From positions 553,355 through 617,354 of the forward strand of contig NZ_AVGG01000001.1 of the NCBI RefSeq assembly GCF_000498535.1: 64,000 bases of DNA, read 5' to 3'. A program made the translations under genes and the position numbers. The notes under the pieces were generated by a model that saw only the letters and a program-made list of their open reading frames with translations, ran no database searches and was not told the DNA's origin. This document shows, piece after piece, positions 1 through 8,648 of this stretch; position 1 is the stretch's first letter, and every line of letters starts with the position of its first letter. The DNA is from Flavobacterium limnosediminis JC2902 (GTDB taxonomy: Bacteria; Bacteroidota; Bacteroidia; Flavobacteriales; Flavobacteriaceae).

Positions 1-1970
1 ATGCCAGTGCGATCTGTCTGAATTTCGGTTTGGGAATCGATTATAATGCACCGGTTAACCTGCGTTTTGACGACACCAATCCGGCCAAAGAAGAGCAGGA
101 ATATGTGGATGCCATCAAACGCGATGTGGAATGGTTGGGATTCAAATGGGCCGAGGAATGTTATGCTTCGGATTATTTTCAACAGTTGTATGACTGGGCC
201 GTTGAATTGATTAAGAAAGGAAAAGCCTATGTAGACAGCCAGTCTTCAGAAGATATGGCCAAACAAAAAGGAACACCTACACAACCCGGAGTTGACGGTC
301 CTTTCCGAAACCGATCCATAGAAGAAAACCTGGATTTGTTCGAAAGAATGAAAAACGGGGAATTCAAAGAAGGTACCCATATTTTAAGAGCTAAAATCGA
401 CATGGCGTCCACCAATATGTTGATGCGTGATCCGATTATTTATCGAATTTTACACAAACACCATCACAGAACCGGCGACAAATGGTGCGTTTACCCTATG
501 TACGACTGGGCACACGGGGAAAGTGATTACTTGGAACAGATTTCACACTCGTTCTGTACCTTGGAGTTTTTACCTCACCGTGAACTATACGATTGGTTTC
601 TGGATCAGATTTATGATGATACGAAAGTGCGTCCGAAACAACGCGAATTTGCACGAAGAAATTTGTCGCATACCGTGGTTTCCAAACGTAAATTACTGCA
701 ATTGGTACAGGAAAATTTCGTAACCGGTTGGGACGATCCGAGAATGTCTACCATTTCCGGAATGCGAAGAAGAGGGTATACTCCGGCTTCCATCCGAAAT
801 TTTGCCGACACTATCGGAATTGCGAAACGCGATAACTTAATTGATGTTTCGTTATTGGAATTCTGTGTTCGCGAAGATTTGAACAGAGTTGCACCTCGAG
901 TAATGGCAGTTATCGATCCGGTAAAACTGGTAATCACCAACTATCCGGATGGTAAAGTGGAATGGCTGGAAGCGGAAAATAATCCGGAAGAAGAAGTGAT
1001 GACATTCAGAAAAGTGCCTTTTTCGGGAGAAATTTATATCGAAAGAGATGACTTTTTGGAAGAAGCAAGCAGCAAATTTTTCCGTTTGACTTTAGGGAAG
1101 GAAGTACGTTTGAAAAATGCGTACATCATTAAGGGAGAACGTGTTGTAAAAGATGCCGACGGGAAAATCACCGAAATTCACGCCACGTACGACGACGACA
1201 GCCGAAGCGGAAGCGGAAGCGAAGCCAGCAACCGAAAAGTTTCCGGAACCATTCACTGGGTTTCTGTGGAACATGCCGTGGAAGCGGAAATCCGTTTGTA
1301 CGACCGTTTGTTTATTGACGAATCGCCGGACACGCACAAAGACAAAAATTTCCTTGATTTTGTGAATCCGAATTCCTTAAAAACGGTAACCGGATTTGTG
1401 GAGCCGAGCTTGGCCAATGCACAAGAAGGTGACAGTTTCCAGTTTCAGAGAACAGGATACTTCTGCGTAGACAGAGACAGTACCGCTGAAGCCTTGGTTT
1501 TCAACAAAACCGTGGATCTGAAAGATTCTTGGGAAGAAAAAGGGAAAAAAGAAGAAAATACTATCAATAATTCACTGAAAGAAATCAACAAGTATTTCAA
1601 AGTGAACAGCGATGAAGAAAGACAAGCCATTGAAAATGCGATTGGTGACAACGTCAAAAGCATCGGAAATTACAGTCTGCTGCAAAATTCACTTAAGAAG
1701 AATGTCAACAACAATAAGAGTTCGCTGTTGTTTTCTAATTTTATTCTGAAATATTCCGATAAGATCACTGCTTCGGATGTGGAAACCGAACTGCTTCATA
1801 AATTGTATATGATGTCGTTGAAAAGCGAATCGCCATTTGTTCGACTGGAAGGAATTCAGAATCTGAAAAAGGACGAGGATAATTTTGACGCTTTCAAAAC
1901 GCAACTTTCGGAAATGAAAATGGCCGAAAAAAATGAAATTGTATTGCACTTACTTTCCGAAGTAATCTAA
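1..1970 (+). CDS. glnS: Glutaminyl-tRNA synthetase, 5' end missing, with C-terminal extension
   Basis: Charges tRNA-Gln with glutamine in the cytoplasm. The gene enters the window already in frame: codons from base 3 read SAICLNFG, the part just after the HIGH motif in GlnRS, so the true start lies upstream and the TTG at base 30 is internal. The GlnRS signature LRFDDTNP follows, then the KMSKS equivalent VVSKRK near base 677 and WDDPRM. The anticodon-binding beta barrels end around KTVDLKDSW (near base 1510). About 145 residues then follow that the E. coli enzyme lacks, with helical character and a HEAT-like phrase SPFVRLEGIQNL. This tail does not look like a YqeY domain. The class I catalytic core and family identity are secure. 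The role of the tail is unknown. Confidence 0.97.
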   Translation, partial: ASAICLNFGLGIDYNAPVNLRFDDTNPAKEEQEYVDAIKRDVEWLGFKWAEECYASDYFQQLYDWAVELIKKGKAYVDSQSSEDMAKQKGTPTQPGVDGPFRNRSIEENLDLFERMKNGEFKEGTHILRAKIDMASTNMLMRDPIIYRILHKHHHRTGDKWCVYPMYDWAHGESDYLEQISHSFCTLEFLPHRELYDWFLDQIYDDTKVRPKQREFARRNLSHTVVSKRKLLQLVQENFVTGWDDPRMSTISGMRRRGYTPASIRNFADTIGIAKRDNLIDVSLLEFCVREDLNRVAPRVMAVIDPVKLVITNYPDGKVEWLEAENNPEEEVMTFRKVPFSGEIYIERDDFLEEASSKFFRLTLGKEVRLKNAYIIKGERVVKDADGKITEIHATYDDDSRSGSGSEASNRKVSGTIHWVSVEHAVEAEIRLYDRLFIDESPDTHKDKNFLDFVNPNSLKTVTGFVEPSLANAQEGDSFQFQRTGYFCVDRDSTAEALVFNKTVDLKDSWEEKGKKEENTINNSLKEINKYFKVNSDEERQAIENAIGDNVKSIGNYSLLQNSLKKNVNNNKSSLLFSNFILKYSDKITASDVETELLHKLYMMSLKSESPFVRLEGIQNLKKDEDNFDAFKTQLSEMKMAEKNEIVLHLLSEVI

Positions 1971-1996
1971 AAAACAACTATAGATTATATCAATTA

Positions 1997-2024
1997 AAAA
2001 CCTGCTAAAGAGCAGGTTTTTTTA
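1997..2024 (+). terminator. Rho-independent terminator of glnS
   Basis: Perfect stem AAACCTGCT / AGCAGGTTT with a 4-base AAAG loop, followed by a T run, 27 bases after the glnS stop. The AT-rich DNA from here to 2269 shows no other gene. Confidence 0.9.
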
Positions 2025-2269
2025 TTATAGTATTTATCAATCATAAAACAGTTTTTAATTATAAAAATTTATTAAAACTGACTTTCATAAATTTATTCTA
2101 AGCGAATTTTAAAAAAACGAAAGGTATTTCCATGCCTATATGTAGTTTATCCTCTTAAAAGTGTTTTAAATCGATTTTTGATTTTTAGAGGATACAATTA
2201 ACCGGCGATTAACAATATTTCTGTTTTTGAATATGTAATTTTATAGTTAGTAACTAAAATTGTAAAATC

Positions 2270-2599
2270 ATGTCAGAGAACACAGGAAAAACAGTATTGG
2301 CTCTTTTGGCCGGCGCAGCAATTGGGGCTGGGCTTGGAATTTTGTTTGCTCCCGACAAAGGTTCGGAAACAAGAAGAAAAATCAAAGAAGGTATTGACCA
2401 CGGAAAGGAAAATTTACAACACCGCTTTAGTGAGGTTACGGAAAATATTAAATCTAGATTTTCAAGAGCCAAAATGGATTTTGAAAGTGAAATCGATCAT
2501 TTACTTTCACACAGCGATCATAAAAAAGAAGAGGTGATTGAAGCCTTGGAAAAAAAATTGGCCGAATTAAAAAAATTGGCCGAAACCACTAAAAATTAA
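2270..2599 (+). CDS. YtxH domain protein
   Basis: A 109-residue protein with one N-terminal membrane helix rich in small residues (TVLALLAGAAIGAGLGILFA, about residues 8-27), followed by PDKGSETRR and a charged amphipathic helical tail. This is the YtxH family layout (small general-stress-like envelope proteins). It is the first gene of a three-gene set with the holin-like gene 2 bases downstream and a 78-residue protein after that, so the three are probably co-transcribed. Biochemical function is unknown; a role at the inner membrane under stress is inferred from the family. Confidence 0.85.
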   Translation: MSENTGKTVLALLAGAAIGAGLGILFAPDKGSETRRKIKEGIDHGKENLQHRFSEVTENIKSRFSRAKMDFESEIDHLLSHSDHKKEEVIEALEKKLAELKKLAETTKN

Positions 2600-2601
2600 A
2601 T

Positions 2602-2952
2602 ATGCCGTTTGAAAATCTGAAAGAAAAAGCGGATGACATTCAGGATCATCTGAAAAATGCTATCGACAGCACTATTGCTTATTACAAATTATGGTTGTTT
2701 AAAGTCATTATGAAATCGACGACCATGGTTGTGAAGGTACTGTTGATGTCTTTGCTTTTCCTGTTTTTTCTGTTGTTTACCTCCGTGGCTCTGGCTTTGT
2801 ATTTAGGTCAGCTGACGGATAATTATGTTTTGGGTTTTCTGATCGTAGGCGGTATTTATGTTGTTCTCCTGCTTATTGCCTACTTCATAAAAGACAAAAT
2901 AGTGGAAGGCAACGTATTGGAAAAATTTTCAAAAGTCTTTTTTAACGAATAA
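2602..2952 (+). CDS. Holin-like small membrane protein (phage holin superfamily III type)
   Basis: A 116-residue protein with a charged N-terminal helix (about 1-35), two strong membrane helices (roughly 45-70 and 77-95), and a basic then acidic C-terminal tail. Homologues in Bacteroidota are usually named 'phage holin family protein' but sit next to YtxH genes in non-phage settings, as here. It begins 2 bases after the YtxH stop. No lysis genes or other phage genes are nearby, so a lysis role is unlikely. An envelope or stress role is inferred from its partner genes. Confidence 0.75.
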   Translation: MPFENLKEKADDIQDHLKNAIDSTIAYYKLWLFKVIMKSTTMVVKVLLMSLLFLFFLLFTSVALALYLGQLTDNYVLGFLIVGGIYVVLLLIAYFIKDKIVEGNVLEKFSKVFFNE

Positions 2953-2960
2953 TCGGTACC

Positions 2961-3197
2961 GTGGAAACAAAAGTATATTCTTCCTACAAGGAAATTGACC
3001 GTGATCTGGAAATCCTGAAACTTCAGAAAGAAATTGATGTGAAAAAACTGTCGCTTACTGTAGATAAAACGCTGGAAAGCTTAACTCCAGCCGGAATGCT
3101 ACGGAACCTTTTAGGAGATACAGGACTGCTGATTACCAAATCGGGACTGCTGAAAAATGTAATACTGCCATTTATAATCAACAAATTCATAAAATAA
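2961..3197 (+). CDS. Small conserved protein of the YtxH/holin-like operon
   Basis: A 78-residue protein starting at GTG, 8 bases after the previous stop. The N-terminal half (METKVYSSYKEIDRDLEILK) is charged and helical. The C-terminal half (about 45-78) is amphipathic to hydrophobic and ends LPFIINKFIK. It may belong to the DUF6327 family, which often follows YtxH and holin-like genes in flavobacteria, but that name is from memory. A terminator hairpin follows immediately. No function can be assigned from the sequence. Confidence 0.7.
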   Translation: METKVYSSYKEIDRDLEILKLQKEIDVKKLSLTVDKTLESLTPAGMLRNLLGDTGLLITKSGLLKNVILPFIINKFIK

Positions 3198-3230
3198 AAA
3201 AGAGGCCTTTCGACCTCTTTCCTTTTTTAA
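3198..3230. terminator. Bidirectional terminator
   Basis: Stem AAAGAGG / CCTCTTT around 3200-3220, with A-rich DNA on the left and a T run on the right. It can serve the rightward YtxH operon and the leftward SPFH gene that converge here. Confidence 0.8.
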
Positions 3231-3237
3231 AAAACAA

Positions 3238-4203
3238 TTATTCCGGATCCGAAGGATTGAAATCCAAGGACGTATGATCGTCTTTTTTCTTAGTACGTTT
3301 CGGTTGGTTTTTCATGGTTTCCCCAATCTGATTACTCGCCGTGAAAGAAGCTACCATATTGTTTAACATGTCACTACCCGCCTGAGGTGAATTCGGTAAC
3401 AAAATCAAATTCGAATTCGTATCGGCACCGATAGCCTGCAGCGTATCATAATGTTGTGTCACCACGATTAAAGCCGATGCTTCCTGAGAATTAATCCCCA
3501 CATTATTCAATACTTCCACACTTTCCACCAATCCACGGGCGATTTCTCTTCGTTGATCGGCAATACCCTGTCCTTGTAAACGCTTGCTTTCCGCTTCCGC
3601 TTTGGCTTTGGCTACAATTCTGATTCGTTGCGCTTCCGCTTCATATTCGGCTGCGGTTTTTTCTCGATCGGCAGCATTGATACGGTTCATCGCGTTTTTT
3701 ACCTGGATGTCCGGATCAATATCCGTAACCAATGTATTGATGATTTCATATCCGTAGGTGGTCATCGCCTCATTCAATTCGCGTTTCACGGCAATGGCGA
3801 TATCGTCTTTACGTTCAAAAACATCATCCAAAATTAATTTAGGCACTTCCGCACGAACCACATCAAACACATACGAAGTTATCTGATCGTGAGGATATTC
3901 CAACTTATAAAAAGCATCGTACACTTTCTCCTGAAGCACTTTAAACTGAACGGAAACTTTCATTTTTACGAAAACGTTGTCTTTTGTTTTCGTTTCAATA
4001 ATTACGTCCAACTGCTGGATTCTCAAATTTACTCGTCCGGCAATACGGTCGAAAACCGGAATTTTAATCTGCAAACCGGATTGTCTGATGCTGTTGAATT
4101 TTCCGAAACGTTCTACAATTACCGCCGTTTGCTGCTTAACCGTAAAAAAGGAAGCCAGTAAAAGGAAGAATCCGACGACTAATAAAATAGGAAGTACTAC
4201 CAT
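3238..4203 (-). CDS. SPFH/Band 7 (stomatin-like) membrane protein
   Basis: A 321-residue protein with an N-terminal membrane helix (VVLPILLVVGFFLLLASFF, about 2-20). An SPFH core follows, typical of stomatin and prohibitin homologues: VKQQTAVIVERFGKF, then GLQIKIPVFDRIAGRVNLRIQQLDV, and VRAEVPKLILDDVFERKDDI. A coiled-coil with repeated AEAQRIRIVAKAKAEAESKRL lies at about 190-215. The C-terminal tail is polar and basic-acidic (PKRTKKKDDH). Such proteins oligomerise at the inner membrane and organise microdomains or membrane proteases. No NfeD partner gene is adjacent. Family is clear; the specific role is not. Confidence 0.93.
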   Translation of the reverse strand: MVVLPILLVVGFFLLLASFFTVKQQTAVIVERFGKFNSIRQSGLQIKIPVFDRIAGRVNLRIQQLDVIIETKTKDNVFVKMKVSVQFKVLQEKVYDAFYKLEYPHDQITSYVFDVVRAEVPKLILDDVFERKDDIAIAVKRELNEAMTTYGYEIINTLVTDIDPDIQVKNAMNRINAADREKTAAEYEAEAQRIRIVAKAKAEAESKRLQGQGIADQRREIARGLVESVEVLNNVGINSQEASALIVVTQHYDTLQAIGADTNSNLILLPNSPQAGSDMLNNMVASFTASNQIGETMKNQPKRTKKKDDHTSLDFNPSDPE

Positions 4204-4278
4204 GATAAATAATTTAGTTATTTTATAAGATTATACGGATACATGATGTAAATGTTACAATCGTTATTGAAATAAGTT

Positions 4279-4286
4279 TACATTTG
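4279..4286 (+). promoter_or_regulatory. Bacteroidota -7 promoter box
   Basis: TACATTTG matches TAnnTTTG exactly, 24 bases before the outer membrane protein start. No TTG lies at the usual -33 spacing. Confidence 0.5.
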
Positions 4287-4309
4287 TCGAAATTTTTTAA
4301 TTTCCTCAA

Positions 4310-4966
4310 ATGAAAAAGCAACTTATTGTTTCATTGCTATTGATTGGTTTACAGACTTTTGCGCAACAAGGGTACCGCGACGGAAACCGAATTGGTATTT
4401 ATGCCGGTGTAAATCAAACCTCTCTAATGACTTCCGATTTTGACGTCACTCCCGAAATGGGCTGGTCGGCAGGAATGCAGGTTCGCGGAAATTACTATAA
4501 CAATTTCAGTATGATTTTCGGGATGCAGTTTTCTGAAAATAATTTTTCTGTGGCTACCTATTCTCCTTTACTGCAACAACAGGAGGTAAAATACAAACTG
4601 ATGAACGCTCAAATTCGGTTATTATTCAGTTACAATGTGGTGAAAGACCATGTTTCGTTGGACATTGGTCCGGTGCTTCAGGTAAACGACAAATTAAAAT
4701 TTGACGGAAAATACGAAGCCAACGTTTTAGCCGATAACGCCCTTTTAACAGTAAAAGACATTACGGATATCACCAAAATAAACGGAAACCTGTACATAGG
4801 AATTTCGGGTGGAAACCGAAGAGTTCGCGCATTGGTTAATTACCAATACGGGATGAACAATATCCTTAACAACCTGAACAAGAAAGAAGAATTAAAAGTT
4901 GCCAACAACGGGAATTTCAGCGGGCATATCGGTATTATTACCGGACAGTTGTTGTTTAATTTATAA
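4310..4966 (+). CDS. Outer membrane beta-barrel protein (PorT-like)
   Basis: A 218-residue protein with a Sec signal peptide (MKKQLIVSLLLIGLQTFAQ, cleavage after about 19). The rest alternates polar and hydrophobic residues as in an eight-stranded barrel, with aromatic girdle residues and a typical barrel ending (GHIGIITGQLLFNL). Phrases such as IGIYAGVNQTSL and GWSAGMQVRGNYY resemble the 'outer membrane beta-barrel' or PorT-type family common in Bacteroidota. It is a single gene with its own -7 box. Ligand or partner is unknown. Confidence 0.75.
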   Translation: MKKQLIVSLLLIGLQTFAQQGYRDGNRIGIYAGVNQTSLMTSDFDVTPEMGWSAGMQVRGNYYNNFSMIFGMQFSENNFSVATYSPLLQQQEVKYKLMNAQIRLLFSYNVVKDHVSLDIGPVLQVNDKLKFDGKYEANVLADNALLTVKDITDITKINGNLYIGISGGNRRVRALVNYQYGMNNILNNLNKKEELKVANNGNFSGHIGIITGQLLFNL

Positions 4967-5001
4967 ATATAAAATTAACGAAAATAATCGGGCAAGTATT
5001 T

Positions 5002-5009
5002 TATATTTG
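5002..5009 (+). promoter_or_regulatory. Bacteroidota -7 promoter box
   Basis: TATATTTG, an exact TAnnTTTG match 28 bases before the next start codon. No -33 TTG at standard spacing. Confidence 0.55.
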
Positions 5010-5037
5010 TCTGATTATTAATTTTAACCAAAGACAA

Positions 5038-6012
5038 ATGAAAAAAGTATTACTTGCCGTTACCCTGATGATTGGTCTGGCAGCCAATGCGCAAATCAGT
5101 CCTAAATTTAATGGAGATCCTGAGGATTTTCAAGATATGAAAAAAAGAACTTTAATTGTTGAAGTTCTTGAAGAAGACCCGAAAATTATTAAAAAATTAG
5201 ACAAACCAAAAAAAGCAGAAGAACTAAAGGAATATCAGACTTTCATTAAAGAATTCAATGAGGATTTTAGAGTTTTCGCTCCAAAATACTGGAAATTGAA
5301 TTCCAACATTGAATATAAAACCACTACAGAAATTGATGCTTTACAGAAGTCTAAAAACAAATCTTATGCTGTATTGCGTTTTATTTTATTAAACGATAAC
5401 GGAACCCATGGATTAAAAACAGGGTTAAATGTACCGGCGTTGGCTTACACGCGAATCGAAAGTAACCGAAAAGCAGCCGATTCTAAAATCTATTTACCTT
5501 ACAGAGCGCTAAGTAAAGGAAAATCATTATTGGAAGCAGATTACAAATATGCGTTGGAAACATTACAAGCCAACATCAACTGGATTATCAAAAATGACAA
5601 AACGATACATTTTGATAAATATGCCGAGAAAATGGCGGAAGAAAATTGTACAAAATTAAAAGGAAAAACAATTTTGGTACCCGAATATGTTTTAAAGGAC
5701 GGAAGATCTAAAGAACAGGCTATTAAAAATTACGGTGGTAATTTAAAATTCGTAACGGACGAGGAAATCAATAATGCTTTCGTGAACAAAACAAAAAATA
5801 CTGCCGTTTTGTTTGTGGCACCTTACGGAATTGTAAAAGGAAGCATGGTTATTCAAATATCAACTTTGGTTTATTTTAAAGTTGTTGCCGATTGCGAAAC
5901 AGGTGATGTAAATTATCTGTACATGCCGGGCGGATTCAGCTATGGAGCAAACGTATCTGATAAAATGACAGAAACCGAATTTAAAACAATGGGTAACTGT
6001 AAGATTTTGTAG
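5038..6012 (+). CDS. Uncharacterised exported protein
   Basis: A 324-residue protein with a signal peptide (MKKVLLAVTLMIGLAANAQ). The mature part is soluble and lysine-rich, without membrane helices or a recognisable catalytic motif. It contains alternating strands and helices and a late pair of cysteines (DCETGDVNY and GNCKIL at the C-terminus). I do not recognise the family. It has its own promoter box and a strong terminator, so it is probably a monocistronic gene encoding a periplasmic or outer-membrane-associated protein. Confidence 0.8.
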   Translation: MKKVLLAVTLMIGLAANAQISPKFNGDPEDFQDMKKRTLIVEVLEEDPKIIKKLDKPKKAEELKEYQTFIKEFNEDFRVFAPKYWKLNSNIEYKTTTEIDALQKSKNKSYAVLRFILLNDNGTHGLKTGLNVPALAYTRIESNRKAADSKIYLPYRALSKGKSLLEADYKYALETLQANINWIIKNDKTIHFDKYAEKMAEENCTKLKGKTILVPEYVLKDGRSKEQAIKNYGGNLKFVTDEEINNAFVNKTKNTAVLFVAPYGIVKGSMVIQISTLVYFKVVADCETGDVNYLYMPGGFSYGANVSDKMTETEFKTMGNCKIL

Positions 6013-6035
6013 TTATTCTAAAAAATAAATAATAG

Positions 6036-6066
6036 AAAAGCCCCGAAATTCTCGGGGCTTTTTTGA
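6036..6066. terminator. Bidirectional terminator
   Basis: Strong stem AAAAGCCCCGA / TCGGGGCTTTT with a 5-base loop. It is flanked by A-rich and T-rich sequence, so it works for the rightward exported-protein gene and the leftward gltX. Confidence 0.92.
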
Positions 6067-6069
6067 TTC

Positions 6070-7581
6070 TTATAACGTTGCAATCGCTTGCTGTAATCGT
6101 TTAATGGTTTCGTCTTTTCTAATCATTTCCACGATATCGAAAAGATGCGGACCTTTTAAGGCACCCACCAAACTCAAACGGAACGGCTGCATTACTTTAC
6201 CCATCCCGATTTCATTTTTGGTCATCCAGTCTTTTACGATCGTTTCGATGTTTACTGAAGTGAAATCACCAATATTTTCCAATACCGAAATCAATTCCTG
6301 CATCAAGCCTGGTGTTTCTTCTTTCCAGTTTTTCGACGCTTTTTCATCGTAAGCCGTTGGAGCTACGAAGAAGAAATCACTCAGTTCATACAAATCGGTT
6401 ACAAAAGTCGCGCGTTCTTTTACCAAAGCGACAACTTTAGTTACGTATTCCATATCCGTTACGATTCCTTTTTCGGATAAAATCGGCATAAATGCTTCCG
6501 CTAAAGAGGCATCCGACTGTAATTTAAGATAATGCTGATTAAACCATTTGTTTTTCTCCGGATCAAATTTCGCTCCTGCTTTATGTACACGGTTTAAGTC
6601 AAATTTCGCTACCAATTCTTCCAACGAAAATAATTCCTGATCGGTTCCGTCATTCCATCCTAATAATGATAAAAAGTTCACTACCGCTTCCGGGAAGAAA
6701 CCTTTTTCCCTGTATCCTGATGATTTTTCACCGGAAATAGGATCGTTCCAGTCCAACGGGAAAACCGGGAACCCTAATTTGTCTCCGTCTCTTTTTGATA
6801 ATTTTCCGTTTCCAACCGGTTTTAATATCAATGGTAAATGCGCAAACTGAGGTGCTTCCCAACCAAAAGCTTTGTATAACAATTCGTGTAACGGCATCGA
6901 TGGCAACCATTCTTCCCCACGGATCACATGCGAAGTTTCCATTAAATGGTCATCTACGATATTCGCCAGGTGGTACGTTGGCATACCGTCACTTTTAAAC
7001 AATACTTTATCGTCTAATAAATTCGTATCAAACTTAATATCGCCACGAATGATATCTTTTAAATGTAACGTTTCATTAACCGGAGTTTTGAATCGGATCA
7101 CATATTCTTCACCATTGGTAATTCGTTCCGCTACTTTTTCAGTCGAATTCGTCAGGGAATTGTCCAAATGTTCACGAACGGTATGATTGTATATAAAGGT
7201 GTTTCCTGTTTCTTCGGCATTTTTACGCAATTGATCCAAATCGTCAGCCGAATCAAACGCATAATACGCCCAACCACTGTTAATTAACTCATCAGCATAT
7301 TGCTTGTACAAAGGTTTACGCTCGCTCTGACGGTACGGTCCAAATTTTTCGTTTTTACCCACGGTTTCGTCCGGTGCAATGCCCAACCATTCCAAAGCTT
7401 CCATTATATATTGTTCGGCTCCGGGAACAAAACGGTTCTGGTCGGTATCTTCCACACGTAAGTAGAAAGTTCCGCCGTGTTTTTTAGCAAATAAATAATT
7501 GAATAAGGCAGTTCGTACACCACCTATATGTAAAGGTCCTGTTGGACTGGGTGCAAAACGCACTCTAACCGGTTTTGACAT
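6070..7581 (-). CDS. gltX: Glutamyl-tRNA synthetase
   Basis: Charges tRNA-Glu with glutamate. It is 503 residues, normal for the bacterial enzyme. It opens with VRVRFAPSPTGPLHIGG, carrying the class I HIGH-equivalent at 18-21, then RVEDTD, and has the KMSKS-equivalent GKLSKRDG at about 259-266. The C-terminal anticodon-binding helical region ends KRLQQAIATL. The gene points away from the large AT-rich gap to its right. A TATCTTTG box 18 bases upstream of the start gives a short leader. Confidence 0.98.
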   Translation of the reverse strand: MSKPVRVRFAPSPTGPLHIGGVRTALFNYLFAKKHGGTFYLRVEDTDQNRFVPGAEQYIMEALEWLGIAPDETVGKNEKFGPYRQSERKPLYKQYADELINSGWAYYAFDSADDLDQLRKNAEETGNTFIYNHTVREHLDNSLTNSTEKVAERITNGEEYVIRFKTPVNETLHLKDIIRGDIKFDTNLLDDKVLFKSDGMPTYHLANIVDDHLMETSHVIRGEEWLPSMPLHELLYKAFGWEAPQFAHLPLILKPVGNGKLSKRDGDKLGFPVFPLDWNDPISGEKSSGYREKGFFPEAVVNFLSLLGWNDGTDQELFSLEELVAKFDLNRVHKAGAKFDPEKNKWFNQHYLKLQSDASLAEAFMPILSEKGIVTDMEYVTKVVALVKERATFVTDLYELSDFFFVAPTAYDEKASKNWKEETPGLMQELISVLENIGDFTSVNIETIVKDWMTKNEIGMGKVMQPFRLSLVGALKGPHLFDIVEMIRKDETIKRLQQAIATL

Positions 7582-7598
7582 TTTCAGTAAATTTTGTG

Positions 7599-7606
7599 CA
7601 AAGATA
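7599..7606 (-). promoter_or_regulatory. -7 promoter box of gltX
   Basis: On the minus strand this reads TATCTTTG, an exact TAnnTTTG match. The nearest TTG upstream (7623-7621) is 14 bases away, shorter than the usual 17-23. Confidence 0.6.
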
Positions 7607-7829
7607 CTATTTCAATACGGCAATTGGAACGATAGCGAATTTGAAATGTAATTTAAATTAATGATTTTCAATTTTTAAAATACAGTAGTGAACCATAATA
7701 GACTTTGATTTCAAAATTTTGGTTTAAAAACTAAAAGTGAATAGTGTTAAAATCTGTGGTTAAGATAAAACCAAACACATTAAAGTTATAGCTATTATTT
7801 TTTTAGTCTGCACAATGATAAACTAATTA

Positions 7830-7891
7830 TTAACCACGAATTCACGAATTGAAAATTATTAATTTTTAAAAATTCGAAAATTCGTGGCTTA
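7830..7891. repeat. Imperfect inverted repeat, hairpin element
   Basis: The left arm TTAACCACGAATTCACGAATT pairs with a right arm ending AATTCGTGGCTTA. The outer CCACGAATT (7834-7842) and AATTCGTGG (7879-7887) match perfectly. It resembles in design, but not in sequence, the CCGCAGATT hairpins at 33.35 and 43.46 kb. It lies at the left edge of the candidate origin. Confidence 0.6.
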
Positions 7892-8004
7892 ACAATATTT
7901 AAAAAATAAACCGTAATCAACATAACTTTAAAATCGTACTGTTTCAGTAACGTGTTATTACCCTGATAATTATGAAACTATTAGTTTTTATAAGAATACG
8001 AAAT

Positions 8005-8520
8005 TGTTAATAAAATCTGTAATTAAAAATGAATTTTACTACAAATTAACAAGCTGTTTCAACTATGTTAATTAAAATACTGTTATCGTTGAAAAACAGG
8101 CTTTTACCGATTAACAACATTTGTTGATAACTTAAGATAGAATTTTACAACTGTTTTTTGTTTCTATCGGAAATTTTTCTAATCAAAAACCGGATTGAAA
8201 AAACCTAATGAAGTTTCCATATTTTACTTTTTACTTATCAAGATATAAAGTATAGTTATTAACAGTAATCCACATGGTGAATTATTAAGATTATCGATAA
8301 AAAAATACATTTCAACGATTGTTAATAACCTTAAAAGCACATTTGATTTACAAAGTTTTAACCCAAAATAACATTGTTAATAACCCGGTATAAAAAAGTA
8401 TAAACCAAAAATTACCTCTTTTAAAATAAAGTTATGCCAACTATTAACAAGCTATAATAACAATCAATTAATTTAAATTTTAAAAAAATATTTTTTGTTG
8501 TTTTTAATGAATGTTGACAA
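8005..8520. other. Candidate replication origin (oriC) in a gene-free AT-rich kilobase
   Basis: No credible gene occupies 7582-8648. Five exact copies of the 9-mer TGTTRATAA (either strand) lie at 8005-8013, 8122-8130, 8256-8264, 8320-8328 and 8375-8383. Next to the third is TAATCCACA (8266-8274), one base from the DnaA box TTATCCACA. One-mismatch copies are at 8441-8449 and 8512-8520. TGTTGATAA and TGTTAATAA differ from the inverted DnaA box TGTGGATAA by one and two bases. An extreme AT tract (8461-8510) could be the unwinding element. Genes diverge from the region: gltX leftward, DUF4175-ybeY-mnmG rightward. mnmG (gidA) is a classical origin neighbour, and three parS-like sites lie within 6.5 kb. 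Origin function is inferred. Confidence 0.6.
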
Positions 8521-8648
8521 CTTTGGAAAGTTAGAATTTAGAAATTTGAGTTTGAGTTTGGAATTGGATTTTTGTGAATCAGGTTTAACGTAATTTTTTG
8601 AATTTCGTTTCGTTTAAAATTGTAGTTTTATCGGTTATAAAGAAACAA

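Noticed and set aside
1195..1245. Possible insertion in GlnRS (DDDSRSGSGSEASN)
   Set aside because: It sits at a known variable loop in the anticodon-binding region and does not break the frame; related species appear to have similar linkers.
7582..8648. tRNA or small RNA gene in the large gap
   Set aside because: No cloverleaf, CCA end or stable stem-rich region was seen; the base composition is too AT-rich for a stable RNA.
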